From contig NW_013657675.1 in assembly GCF_000142905.1 (NCBI RefSeq), forward strand, positions 317,122 to 381,121: a stretch of 64,000 nt of DNA. The letters run 5' to 3'. The notes under the pieces are model-generated. The model saw only the letters and a list, made by a program, of their open reading frames with translations. It did not search any database and had not been told where the DNA came from. Positions 39,161 through 48,987 of this stretch are shown here, piece by piece. The first letter of the stretch is position 1; every line of letters starts with the position of its first letter. The position numbers and the translations under genes were made by a program. Source of the DNA: Thecamonas trahens ATCC 50062. Taxonomy: Eukaryota; Apusozoa; Apusomonadida; Apusomonadidae.

Positions 39161-39436
39161 ATGGAGGACATGGATGTGATTGGCTTCCCCGGTGACGAGT
39201 TTGCTGGCGAGGACGATGAGGACCAGCTTTATGCTGTCCTGGCCGAGACCGAGAACGCCACCACGCCTGCCCTCCGCGCCCGCCTTCGCAAGCAGCTGGC
39301 AGCCCGCCACGTCCACAAGTCGTTCGATAACAAGCTGCCTGATGACTTTGACGATGACGAGTACTCATTGCGGCCGCTGCCGTCGTCTGCCTCTGCTCCT
39401 CCTCGTCCTGCGCCATCATCGGCGCCGTCAACATGA
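39161..39436 (+). CDS. Small acidic hypothetical protein, 91 aa
   Basis: ATG at 39161, single exon. The N-terminus is acidic (MEDMDVIGFPGDEFAGEDDE), then a basic helix (TPALRARLRKQLAARHVHKS), a second acidic patch (LPDDFDDDEYSL) and a Ser/Pro tail. Codon use resembles neighbours. The acidic-basic-acidic layout suggests a small adaptor, but I recognise no family. Confidence 0.5.
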   Translation: MEDMDVIGFPGDEFAGEDDEDQLYAVLAETENATTPALRARLRKQLAARHVHKSFDNKLPDDFDDDEYSLRPLPSSASAPPRPAPSSAPST

Positions 39437-39950
39437 TGCACCCTCACGCACCTGACCTTCACTACGCCCAACGCCCAACGACCAACGCCGCACACCTTAC
39501 CCTTCGCCCTACACTACGCTCATCGCTACTCTTCCCGACCTACTCTGGGCACCGCACACTCACACACACGCAAGCACGCGCTCACGCTTGTTCTCTCTCT
39601 CTCTCTCTCTCTATTTCTCGCTCTCGATCTCGCCCTGGCCACTTACAATACCCCACCTCATCTCCATCGCCCCTCCTCCCCCCCCCCCCACATCCCCTAC
39701 ATCCCCGATCTAACCCCCATACACACACATACACACACACGCATATACATATAAACACACCACACACCTTACCCAATCTCTCGCCACCTACGCAACCACC
39801 TCTTCACGCTGGTCGCCACAACGCCACAACGCAGCAGGCCAAACTGAGCCCAGCCAGAAAGGAGCCCTTCACCCTCCCTCTCCACACTTCCCTCTCCCTA
39901 CCCCCCACCCCCCCCCACCCCCCCACCCCACCCCACCCAAAACACACACC
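39437..39950. other. Intergenic with CT and CA microsatellites
   Basis: 514 bp between two plus-strand genes. A CT microsatellite lies near 39591-39612 and a CA-rich stretch near 39719-39770; C-rich homopolymer runs (about 39678-39690 and 39900-39940) precede the next ATG. No coding sequence was seen. Confidence 0.6.
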
Positions 39951-42587
39951 ATGGGTGCCATGGCCTCACACCCGCTGGTGCCATATAGCCGTGACAGGGC
40001 ACGGAGGAGGCGACGAACGAGGAGGCTGAGGCGGAGTGCACGGAGAGCAGGTGGCGGACGACGAGGCGGACATGCCCTGGCTCATCAACGGCTGGTGGCT
40101 GGCACAGCGACAGACTTGGCTGACTTGGACGACTCGACAGACTCGGCAGACTCGACAGACTCGGCATCAACAGTCTCGGACGGCTCGTCGTCGGGCGGCT
40201 CGGGCGCCTCGCTCTGGCTCTTCGAGTCGTACTCGGACTCGGATGCTGGCGATGGCGAGTCGGTCCCGGTTGTGGAGCTGCCACGGGCGTGGTCATCCAC
40301 ATGGGCCGCCGTCTACGGCCTCCGCTCTCGTGGCCGAGCCACTCATGTTGTTGGCGCTACCGGCTGGCGGTGGGCTGGCCTCGGTGTGCTCGGCGCCTCG
40401 CGCCCGGTCTGCCCGCCGCTCACGCCGCCTCCGCTTACGCTCGCTGCCGCCCGCGACGCCCTCAACCCGCGTCTCGCTCCCGCTCTCCCGCATCCGCCGT
40501 CAGACGACGCCGACACTCTCCGCCTTGCACCGAGCCGCGCCGAGATTGACGCATGGTGGTCATCGCGCCACCGGGCCGGCCTCGGATGGCACCTCCCGCT
40601 GAGGGAGCTGCTGCCGTATCCGAGCCTCCGGCTTGACCTGCCCAACCCGGCCCCTCTTGCCGCCGCCATCTCGCGCTTCTTTACAACCGCTTGGATGCGC
40701 GGCGACTACGACAGCCTCCGCCCGGTTTTGCAGACCATCCACGCCCTCGTCGACGCCCGCCAGTACCGGGAGGCCCTCCGCTGGCTCGACGCCTTTGACA
40801 ACGACGCCTGGCTCGTCTCCATCGAGGACTACCACCGCGCCGACGCCCGGCTGCAGGGCATCGGCGGCGGCCCGGCGCCACACTTTTCCGCCCTCATCCT
40901 CGACTCACTCGCTGTCGAGCCGCTCCTCCTCCGCTCCTCGGTCTACCTTGCCCTCTACCTCGACGAAGGCAAATCGTCGCTCCTCGCTGCTGCCCTTGAC
41001 GTCTACCACGAGCTCGTCGGCCTCAAGCAAGAGCTTGCCCTCCCGCTCGCCCGCAACCTCCTTGCCGCTCACCTCTTTGACCACGCCTGGTCTTTTGTCT
41101 CCACCGCCCTCCACGCAAAGCCGACTGCAGAGGTCATCGTTGCGCTCTCCACACAAGCCAAGCTTGCCCGCGAGCTGCTCGAGTGGCGCGCCGCCTTTGC
41201 CGGCCCGCACCCTTCTACAATCATCCCGCACCACCTAGCGTCTGCTCCCGACGCCGAGCCTTTAGTTGTCCTCGCGCCGGTGGTTGTCGGCAACGCCCTT
41301 CGTGCGGCCGCCCAGCAAGGTATCTCGCTCGCCCACTTTCGCGCCGCCGCCTTTCTTATCCCCTCCTCACCGGTTCTTTCCTTTGAGTACGGGCTCGCCG
41401 TCCAGGAATCCGGCGATCCCGCTGCTGCCGCCGTGCAGTATGAGCAGGCTGTCAACCTCGCCCCGAACGAGTCGCTGTACCTCTTTCAGCGCGCGTGCTT
41501 TGAGCTCGCCCACGGCGAGCCCGACCGCGCGATCAACCTCTTTGCCGCCGTCGCCCGCCTTGCAGACACCACCTCGGCCCTCCACGCGCTCATACTCGGC
41601 TACGCACTGGTTGAGCTGGGCGAGTTTGAGCCGGCGCTCTCCGCCCTCGACATTGCCACAGCCTTCCAGCCGGCGTGGGCCGCTCCACTCCGTCTCGCTG
41701 GCTACATTCACGCATCGTGTGGTGCCCACCCTGCCGCCGTCCGAGCCCTTGCCACCGCTCTCGAGCGCGCCCCGCGCAACGCAGCCATCAAGTTTCAGCT
41801 CGCCCTCGAGTTCATTGCCCTCCATCAGCACCTCCAGGCCGACGAGCTCCTCTCCGAAGTCATGCAGCGCTATCCTGACTTTGCCGCCGGCCATTACTGG
41901 CATGCCAAGGTGCTCAGCGCCCAGGGCCAGCGCAAGGCCGCACTCCGCGCCCTGCTCAAAACCATCGAGCTTGAGCCGCGCCACGTCGCTGCCTATCTCG
42001 ACCTCGCCCGCGCCTACGCTGCAAACGGGGCCCTTCAGGAAGCGCAGCGCCTCACTCGCCGCGCCCTTGCTCTCGCCGCCGAGCACGGGCCCACGCCGCC
42101 GCCGCCGCCCACTCCCACCCCGTCCATCCTCCGCCTGCCCTCGGCCATGGACGCCTCGCTCCGCTCATGGTCCGGCGTCGAGGACGAGCTCGCCTCGCTC
42201 GCCTCGTCCGCCACCTACCTCTCGGCCTCGTCGTCTTCGCCCTCACTCGATTCATCAACCTCGGCCGACTCGTCGTCCCGCAAGACCTCGTCCGGCTCTG
42301 CGCCGCGCTCCGCTGACCACTATCGTCCGCTGCGCCCTGACGACGACGAAGGCGACATCGACGTCGACGTCCTCCAGGATGCCCGCGACGCCCGCGGCCT
42401 CGTCCACGGCGTCGCCCCACCACTCTTCTACACCATCCTCGAGGCCGAAGCCGACCCCGGCAGCGACACGCTGGTCTCGTCGCCGTTCACTCCCGAGCCG
42501 TTTGGCCATCTCGACTCGCTCCGCGCCTCGGCCCATCGCCTTAACCAAAAGATCGTCATCAAGATGAATCGGCTCCACGGCCGATGA
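39951..42587 (+). CDS. TPR-repeat protein, function unknown
   Basis: 878 aa, ATG at 39951 (MGAMASHPLVPYSRDR). The N-terminal 100 residues are basic then Ser/Asp-rich. From about 230 the protein is an alpha-helical solenoid. Clear TPR-like units appear around residues 480-680: LSFEYGLAVQESGDPAAAAV, LGYALVELGEFEPALSALDI, AGHYWHAKVLSAQGQRKAAL and AYLDLARAYAANGALQEAQR. A Ser-rich low-complexity stretch and an Asp-rich segment (DDDEGDIDVDVL) precede the basic C-terminus. A scaffolding role is likely. The stop lies 45 bp from that of NPHP1 (convergent). Confidence 0.75.
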   Translation: MGAMASHPLVPYSRDRARRRRRTRRLRRSARRAGGGRRGGHALAHQRLVAGTATDLADLDDSTDSADSTDSASTVSDGSSSGGSGASLWLFESYSDSDAGDGESVPVVELPRAWSSTWAAVYGLRSRGRATHVVGATGWRWAGLGVLGASRPVCPPLTPPPLTLAAARDALNPRLAPALPHPPSDDADTLRLAPSRAEIDAWWSSRHRAGLGWHLPLRELLPYPSLRLDLPNPAPLAAAISRFFTTAWMRGDYDSLRPVLQTIHALVDARQYREALRWLDAFDNDAWLVSIEDYHRADARLQGIGGGPAPHFSALILDSLAVEPLLLRSSVYLALYLDEGKSSLLAAALDVYHELVGLKQELALPLARNLLAAHLFDHAWSFVSTALHAKPTAEVIVALSTQAKLARELLEWRAAFAGPHPSTIIPHHLASAPDAEPLVVLAPVVVGNALRAAAQQGISLAHFRAAAFLIPSSPVLSFEYGLAVQESGDPAAAAVQYEQAVNLAPNESLYLFQRACFELAHGEPDRAINLFAAVARLADTTSALHALILGYALVELGEFEPALSALDIATAFQPAWAAPLRLAGYIHASCGAHPAAVRALATALERAPRNAAIKFQLALEFIALHQHLQADELLSEVMQRYPDFAAGHYWHAKVLSAQGQRKAALRALLKTIELEPRHVAAYLDLARAYAANGALQEAQRLTRRALALAAEHGPTPPPPPTPTPSILRLPSAMDASLRSWSGVEDELASLASSATYLSASSSSPSLDSSTSADSSSRKTSSGSAPRSADHYRPLRPDDDEGDIDVDVLQDARDARGLVHGVAPPLFYTILEAEADPGSDTLVSSPFTPEPFGHLDSLRASAHRLNQKIVIKMNRLHGR

Positions 42588-42632
42588 TCGATTGCATTTA
42601 GTAAGGCAGACGCGGCAAAGGCGCTGCGCCGC

Positions 42633-44785
42633 TCACGCAGAGCCGAGGTTAGCAAGCGGATCAAAGGCCACCTCTTCGATGTGGAACGGCTGGTACACGT
42701 TATACGCGCCAGGATCCAGCGCCGTCCGCGCCACAGGCTCCTGCACAAAGTCCTCTACAAACGCCAGCCGCTCGCGCCGGACATGCGGCTCTGGGTTGCC
42801 GAGCGGTGCCAGAAAGTGAACGTAGAACAGCGGCCAGAGTTCAGAGATCATAGTCGAAAAGACCGGGCCGGCCGCTCCCACACTCCGCCGCTCAGACTTG
42901 GTCATGTGCCGCGTCTTGGCCGCCCACATGATCTCCAGCCACTCGATCATGTCCGGCTCGTCAAGCATCATCGGGAAGAGCGTGAGCACAGGATCGTACG
43001 AGACCGCCGTCGCCCGGCTCGCCTCGCCGCTGTCCCCAGCCTCGCCCGCCCCGCCGCTCGGCCCAAGCAGCCGCGCCGCGAGCAGCTGCCGGAACAGCAC
43101 CAGCAGCGGCAGCGTCGAAAACGACGCCAGAAACGTCGACGGCAGGAAGCCCGACGCGTGCATGTGCGACCGCGAGAGCGAGCCGAGCTTCAGCTTGAGC
43201 TTGGGCCCCGCCCGCTTTGAGAACACCTTCCACATCGGGATCCGCTGCGCCTCGATCTCCTGCTGCGAGATGAGGGTTGTGGGCGCTTGCGGCGATCCGC
43301 CGTGCAGGGGAAGCGTGTATGATGACAGGTCCACCAGCTTGCCGTCGCGGTCCGGAAACAGCGGCAGCGTTGTCCATCCTGCAGACACCTCGCCAGACTC
43401 GATGATCCGGCCCTGCGGGTGCGCAGCGTCGACTTCGCCGCGACGGACAAACACCATCGCAAGCTCGACAAGAAGACACATCCGCGACGCAGCCTCCACA
43501 GACGGCGGCGCCGGAAACCGAACCACTAGCACGTTGTCATGCTCCTCCGACGACGGCACAAACCCGCCGTGCCGCGGAAACTTCCACTGCTCACGGATCC
43601 GCGTCGTCGTTCCAACCTCGGCCGAGAACTGCGAATCTTTCGTCGCCACCACCACGTGGATGTTTGAGAGGATTGACTCGCCGTCAAAGAGGCAGATCCG
43701 CGCCTTGCGCTCCAGAATCTCTGCATAGTTGCCGGGCGTCGGCACGCCGAGCGCCGTCGTCAGCCGGACTGCAAACGTTGACCGCGAGTACACCGGCCGC
43801 AGCTCACCCGTGTTGCGCTCTACCGCAAGGTCAGCGTATCCGAGCCCGTGCGAGGCAAGCGCCGGGATGAGATGTGCCGACGGCCGGTGGTGTCCAAGCT
43901 CGTAGATGTGCGCCAGCGTTGACCCGCGCACACCGGGGTACCACCCCTCGAGCACAGACGCCATCTGGGCGCCCTGCCGAAACGTCTTGCGCAGCTGCTC
44001 CCAGTGCTGTCCGGTGACATGCGAGACCGCTGTCGACGGCTCGCTTGGTGCCACTGCGCCCGCAGCCGCGGCTTCCTCTTGCCACTCGTCGTCATCACTC
44101 TCAATCGGCGGCGCCGCCGCAGCCCCGGTGACCTGCTGCGCCACCTCGGCCCCGCTGCCAGCGTCGCCCTTGGGCTTGCGCGACGACCGCCGCCGTCTCT
44201 TCCGCCGCCGCGACTCGCCGTTGCCTTCCGCCGTCGGTATCACGTTCTCCTCCTCCAACTCGACCTCCCTCTCCTCTTTCACCACCGCGCCGCCATCGTC
44301 GCTCTTCTGCGACTTGCGCGACTTGCGCGACCGCCGCCGCCTTCCGTGGCGCCTGCGCTTGACGCGGTACTTTTTGCGCGATCCAAACTCGCCAGCATCA
44401 CCATCGCAATTCTCTTCCTCACCTCCATCATCATCCTCGCCGCGGTCCTCGTCCGACTCGCCTTCCGAGTCACTCAGATCTTCCGGTCCGCACACATCGT
44501 CGGTTGCAAACTGCTCGTCCTCCACCTCCTTGTCCTTCCGCGACTGGGCCTCATCAGCATATCCCATGCCATCAACAACTCCTACCTCATCTATCGCTCC
44601 GCCCAAGTGAGTCGCTCTCTTTACCCTCGCCCCAGTTGCCCGCTCAGCAAGCCTGTCGCTCTTTGGCGCGCAAACGGCACCGGGCCGTCGACCGACCTAC
44701 CGTCGTCAAGCATGAGCTCCTCAAGGTCGTCAGCCTCAACCTTGTTAAGGTCCACGCCCTCGTAGTCCTCGTGGCCCTCTGCCAT
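42633..44785 (-). CDS. NPHP1: Nephrocystin-1 homologue (ciliary transition zone)
   Basis: Proposed exons are 44785-44701 (MAEGHEDYEGVDLNKVEADD..) and 44581-42633, with intron 44700-44582 (gtaggt..ggtag); 677 aa. The C-terminal nephrocystin homology region is well matched: RICLFDGESILSNIHVV, EVSAGWTTLPLF, YTLPLHGGSPQAPTTL, KLKLKLGSLSRSHMHASGF, LLVLFRQLL and LTLFPMMLDEPDMIEWL. The N-terminus is strongly acidic then Lys/Arg-rich (RRRHGRRRRSRKSRKSQKS). No SH3 domain is visible, although animal NPHP1 has one near residue 150-210. The protein belongs to the NPHP module at the ciliary transition zone. TMEM107, of the MKS module, lies 11 kb away. Confidence 0.85.
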
Positions 44786-45197
44786 GTGTCTCTTGCCAGA
44801 AGGGGAAGCCGAGGGTGCGGTGTGGCACTCGCTACGGCACTCGCTGTGGCCGCGGACGGGGCGGCAGAGTCGGGCGCGCTGAGCCATTCGTCGGCAAACT
44901 TCGTTGCGATCAATCACTGACGCAACGGCCGCCACCACAGCCACCTCCCGGGCGGGAGCTAGTATGCCAAGCGCAGGCTGAATCGCCACGACATGGACAC
45001 TGGGAGGAACATAACTCCGTGGCAGAGGGCTAAGCCAGATGAATCACACGCAGCAGTCTTATTCCTGGCTGCCTGCATCGCGGCATCGGTCTTGGTGCGG
45101 CGGAAGTGAGAGGACCAAAGGCTCATTTTTCCAGCGCTCGCGTCTGGACCACTCGCTCACCTCCACCACTCTCTCCCCACCTCTTACAATCTCAACA
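44786..45197. other. Divergent intergenic region, NPHP1 / Gfo-Idh-MocA gene
   Basis: 412 bp. Weak direct repeats (ctacggcactcgctgtggccgc-like, near 44820-44860) and no other clear structure. An open frame on the minus strand (44644-44913) is low complexity and not supported. Confidence 0.5.
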
Positions 45198-46451
45198 ATG
45201 GCCAACCCTGTTTCCATCGGTGTCGTTGGTGTCGGCTACTGGGGCAAGAACTATGTTCGCCTCACCGGACAGCATGCCAAGACCAACCTGGTCGGCATGT
45301 GCGACATGCATCCGCCGACCCTGGCCAAGGCTGTTGAGCGCTTCCCGGACGTCCCCGCGTTCTCGTCGGTCGATGAGCTCCTCGCCGTCCCCGAGCTCGA
45401 GGCTGTCGTCATTGTCGTCCCGGCCCGTACGTTGTCTATTTACACGAGTGTCCCGTTGAGATCAGCACCAACGCGAAGCTTGGGCTTTGGGCGCCTTACT
45501 CGTGTGTAGCGATGCGGGGAGCCGTCCAGGGCAGTGTTTGCGGGAGATGGAGCGGCGAGACACTCGTTTTTTCGACAGCGACTCACCCATACTGGCTAAC
45601 CATTGACTGGCTTGTTGGGTGACACAGGCTTCCACCATGCCGTCGGCATGCAGGTTCTCAACGCTGGCAAGCACGTCCTCATGGAGAAGCCGCTCGCGGT
45701 CTCCGAGGAGGAGTGCAACGACATGATCGCCGCCGCCGAGGCCAACAATGTCCGCCTCCTTGTGGGGCACACCTTCCTCTTCAACTCGTCGGTGACCAAG
45801 ATGAAGGAGCTCATTGCTCGCGACGACTGCGGCGCGCTGCAGTACGTCTACGCCAAGCGGACGAACCTCGGCCCGATCCGCCACGATGTCTCGGCGCTGT
45901 GGGACCTTGCTACCCACGACGTCTCCATGTTCCTCGACATCCTCGGCCGCCAGGGCCTCGAGCCCGAGTGGGTCTCCTGCACCGGCTCGTCTATCCTGCC
46001 GGGCTCAGACCTCGCCGACGTGGTCTTCCTCACCATCGGCTTCAAGGGCTCCGCGCTTGTTGCTCACGTCCATGCCTCGTGGATGGACCCGAACAAGGAG
46101 CGCGAGGTTGTTGTCGTCGGCTCCAAGTCGCGCATCGTCTTCCGCGACACCGCCACCCTCCACCCGATCTCTGTCTACTTTAAGGGCGCGCACGAGCTCC
46201 AGGAAGACGGCAAGAACGCCACCGACATGTCATCGGTCGAGGATTTCCTCGCCCTTGCCCCTGGTGATGTCTACATGCCCGAGTTTGAAAAGTCCGAGCC
46301 TCTCGGCAGCCAGATGACCGAGTTCTGCACCGCCATTCGCGACGTCCACTACGACATGCGCTCTGATGGCTCCTTTGGCCTTAAGGTCGTCCACATCCTC
46401 AACTCGGCCGACAAGTCGATGAAGCAGGATGGCGTCCGCATTGACCTCTAG
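45198..46451 (+). CDS. Gfo/Idh/MocA family NAD(P)-dependent oxidoreductase
   Basis: Exons 45198-45426 and 45628-46451, with intron 45427-45627 (gtacgt..acacag); 350 aa. The splice gives VIVVPARFHHAVGMQVLNAG. The Rossmann motif is GVVGVGYWGKNYVR. The conserved lysine is in HVLMEKPLAVS. The C-terminal domain carries LWDLATHDVSMFLDILGR, the usual His-Asp pair of sugar dehydrogenases of this family. It resembles WlbA-type enzymes acting on nucleotide sugars, but the substrate cannot be fixed. Probably cytosolic: no signal peptide. Confidence 0.92.
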
Positions 46452-46752
46452 CTTGTTCATCGAAAACATCTTTGCCCCCCCCCCCGACCCCCCCCCCACC
46501 CTCTCTACTTGACCATAATACTGCCTCTTCCACCATCATCCTTTCTTCCCAGTGCCTCGCTCTCATGCTCTCCCTCTGAAAAAAAGGTTAGCCAACCACC
46601 CTGTGTCCCATTTGGCCATCGCACGCCATTGGCGCGCATCGACCGCTCAACCGCCGGTTGCCAGCCACGCCCTCCCTCCCCCCTACACACACACACGCAC
46701 CACCACCACCACTCACCACCCCACTATCTCACTCTCTACAAACAACGTTCTC
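46452..46752. other. Intergenic with poly-C runs and CA/CCA repeats
   Basis: 301 bp between plus-strand genes. C-runs lie at about 46475-46498, and CA/CCA-rich sequence lies at about 46684-46720. The frame of the downstream coiled-coil gene is open through part of it, but without a better ATG. Confidence 0.5.
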
Positions 46753-48936
46753 ATGGCCCAGACGGTCAGTGAGGCCGTGGCGGCAGTGCTTCCAGCGTCG
46801 CCTTACGTCGGCCCGTCTCCGTTTGACGACCTGGGGACAGGCCTCACTCCGCCATCGGCGGGGCCTGCTGCGTCGCTGTGGGATGACTCGATGGAGGTTC
46901 TTGCTCCGCCTGCTGTCGAAGGTGAAGAGACTCGCAATGGCTCTGCTGCCGGCTGGTCCGATGCGGATGGCGATGATGATGACAGTGATGGGACGCGTGG
47001 CGCACCACCCGCGCCTCGCCCGCGCCACTCCAAGGGCCTGCATGACCACGTCCGCGCCGAGCTCGATACCATGCGCACCGCGCTCGAGGCCTCGCTCCGC
47101 GCTGCGCTGGAAAATGAGTACGCTGGGAAGCTGGCGCTTGCTGAGACGCGCGCCCACAACGCCGAGCTGGAGTACGCCCGCCAGCTTGCCGAGGCCGAAG
47201 AGGCCTTTGAGAGCCAGGTCGCCCGCGAGCTCGATCGCGTTCGCGCCGATGCAGCAGCCGAGCTCGCCGACGCTCGCGCCCATCTCGAGAGTGACATGCA
47301 CAAGCAGGTTCAGGCCCAAGTGATGGCTTTGCAGGAGCAGGCCAACGCCAAGTGCGCAGCGGTTGCGTCCGAAGCCCACGCCCAAGCCCAGGCTGCATAC
47401 ACGGCCCAGCTCGATGCCGTCCGCAACGAGGTTCGCCAGGAGCTCCGCTCCGATGTCGAGCGCAAGATGCGTGCCGCCCTCCTTGCTAAGATGAAGACGG
47501 CCATTGCCGCCGAGCTACGTGAGGAGCTCGCGCCGACCATCCGTCGAGAGCTCCGCGCCGAGCTGGCTGTCGAGCTCGAGCGCGAAATCCGTGCCGAGTT
47601 TGCCGAGCGTGAGCAAGCTGTCTTGGCCGAACGGCACCGTTCCGCGCTTGAGGCCGAGTTCCGCGATCGCCTCGACGCTGCTGTTGCCAAGGAAGTTTCC
47701 GACGCCAAGTCTCACCTCGAGGCTCAGGCCGAGCTGAAAGTCAAGCTCCAGGTCGAGGAGCAGCTGCAGGTGGAAAAATCCAAGCTTGTCTCTCACTTTA
47801 AGGCTCATCAAGTCCGAGAGGCTCGCGAGTCGGTCGCCAAAGAGCGTGCCACCATCAAGACTGCTCACGCCGAGCTTGCGCGCCTCAAGTCGAGTTTCAA
47901 CGCCTACCGCCGCAAAAAGACTCGCGAGCTCGAATCGCGTGAGTCCAAGGTCCGTGAGCTTGAGCGAACCATTGCCAACCAGCGCGCTACTCTTGAGCAG
48001 CGCATTCGAGACGCCCGCACAGAGTGGGCGTGGAAGGAGAAGCATCTCCGCGAGCGGACCAAGGCGCTTGATGCCCGCGAAATCCGCAGTCTCTCAAACT
48101 CCTCCCCGAACCAGCGGCTGCAAGCACGCCAGGGCTTGTCGTCGCCGGCTCCTCGATCACCCTCGCCATCGCCCCGCCGCCGCTCACCCTCACCGCCCCC
48201 TCATTCGCCCTCGCCACGCATCGCTGCGTCTGTCGTCGAGTCGGCTGTCCAATCGGTCGCCAGCGCAACCGACGCCTCGACCTCGATCCTCGACGAGTCG
48301 TTTGACCCAAAGGCTGTGGCCTCCATGCTCATTCTCCGCGCCCGGGCTCAGTACCGCCCCGGTCCCGAGAGCAGCCCGCCCCGCTCGCCTGTCTTCACCT
48401 CGACCTTTGGCGGACGGAGCGAGCGCCTCGCCTCGCCTGCTCGGTCGACGACGGCGCTCGGTCCCATCTCACGCTCGCGCGTGCCGCCAGCCGCATCCGC
48501 AGCGAGCTCCAAGGCATTGGCACGATGGCAGGAGGAGAAGCAAGCCGAGCAGCTGTTTGCCAACCTGCCGCCGCTGTCGATCTCCGGCGTGAACGACGAC
48601 GTCATCCGCGAGCTGTACGCGCTGTGGGACCAGACGTATGCTTCGTACCTACGCCGAGTCGCCATGGTCTCGTCGGGCGCCGCCCTTGGTCCGGCCGGCA
48701 TCACCAATGAGGTGGGCCGGCTGCAAGAGCTCTATCCTGCCGTGGCGTCTGTTCTTGCCCTCGCCCGGCACTGGGAGCGGGCGGTTGTTGCCGGCCATGT
48801 CGGCACGGCCGCCGGACTGCGGTCGGACCTGGAAAGCGCCGTCGATGCGTGGGAAGCTCAGCACGACGGCAATGTGCTCCTTGTCCGCGGCTTTGATGTC
48901 CGCGACTGGATGGCGCTGGTGGATGGCGGAGACTAG
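46753..48936 (+). CDS. Long coiled-coil protein, function unknown
   Basis: 727 aa, ATG at 46753 (MAQTVSEAVAAVLPASP). Residues about 95-460 are a near-continuous coiled coil, rich in Ala, Glu and Arg (REELAPTIRRELRAELAVEL). A Ser/Pro-Arg segment follows (RSPSPSPRRRSPSPPPHSPS), then a C-terminal globular-looking part with LPPLSISGVNDDVIRELYAL and LYPAVASVLALARHWERAV. Such a layout is common in centrosomal and flagellar proteins; that is suggestive only. The stop is 51 bp from the NDC80 stop. Confidence 0.7.
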   Translation: MAQTVSEAVAAVLPASPYVGPSPFDDLGTGLTPPSAGPAASLWDDSMEVLAPPAVEGEETRNGSAAGWSDADGDDDDSDGTRGAPPAPRPRHSKGLHDHVRAELDTMRTALEASLRAALENEYAGKLALAETRAHNAELEYARQLAEAEEAFESQVARELDRVRADAAAELADARAHLESDMHKQVQAQVMALQEQANAKCAAVASEAHAQAQAAYTAQLDAVRNEVRQELRSDVERKMRAALLAKMKTAIAAELREELAPTIRRELRAELAVELEREIRAEFAEREQAVLAERHRSALEAEFRDRLDAAVAKEVSDAKSHLEAQAELKVKLQVEEQLQVEKSKLVSHFKAHQVREARESVAKERATIKTAHAELARLKSSFNAYRRKKTRELESRESKVRELERTIANQRATLEQRIRDARTEWAWKEKHLRERTKALDAREIRSLSNSSPNQRLQARQGLSSPAPRSPSPSPRRRSPSPPPHSPSPRIAASVVESAVQSVASATDASTSILDESFDPKAVASMLILRARAQYRPGPESSPPRSPVFTSTFGGRSERLASPARSTTALGPISRSRVPPAASAASSKALARWQEEKQAEQLFANLPPLSISGVNDDVIRELYALWDQTYASYLRRVAMVSSGAALGPAGITNEVGRLQELYPAVASVLALARHWERAVVAGHVGTAAGLRSDLESAVDAWEAQHDGNVLLVRGFDVRDWMALVDGGD

Positions 48937-48987
48937 CAGAGTTCAGGTTACGGGTGTTTGTTGATATGGGTTGTCAGCTACAGCGAG

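Noticed and set aside
41266-42567. 433-aa Ser/Pro/Arg-rich frame overlapping the TPR gene
   Set aside because: It is the +1 frame of the TPR coding region, and its composition is the usual GC-rich shadow.
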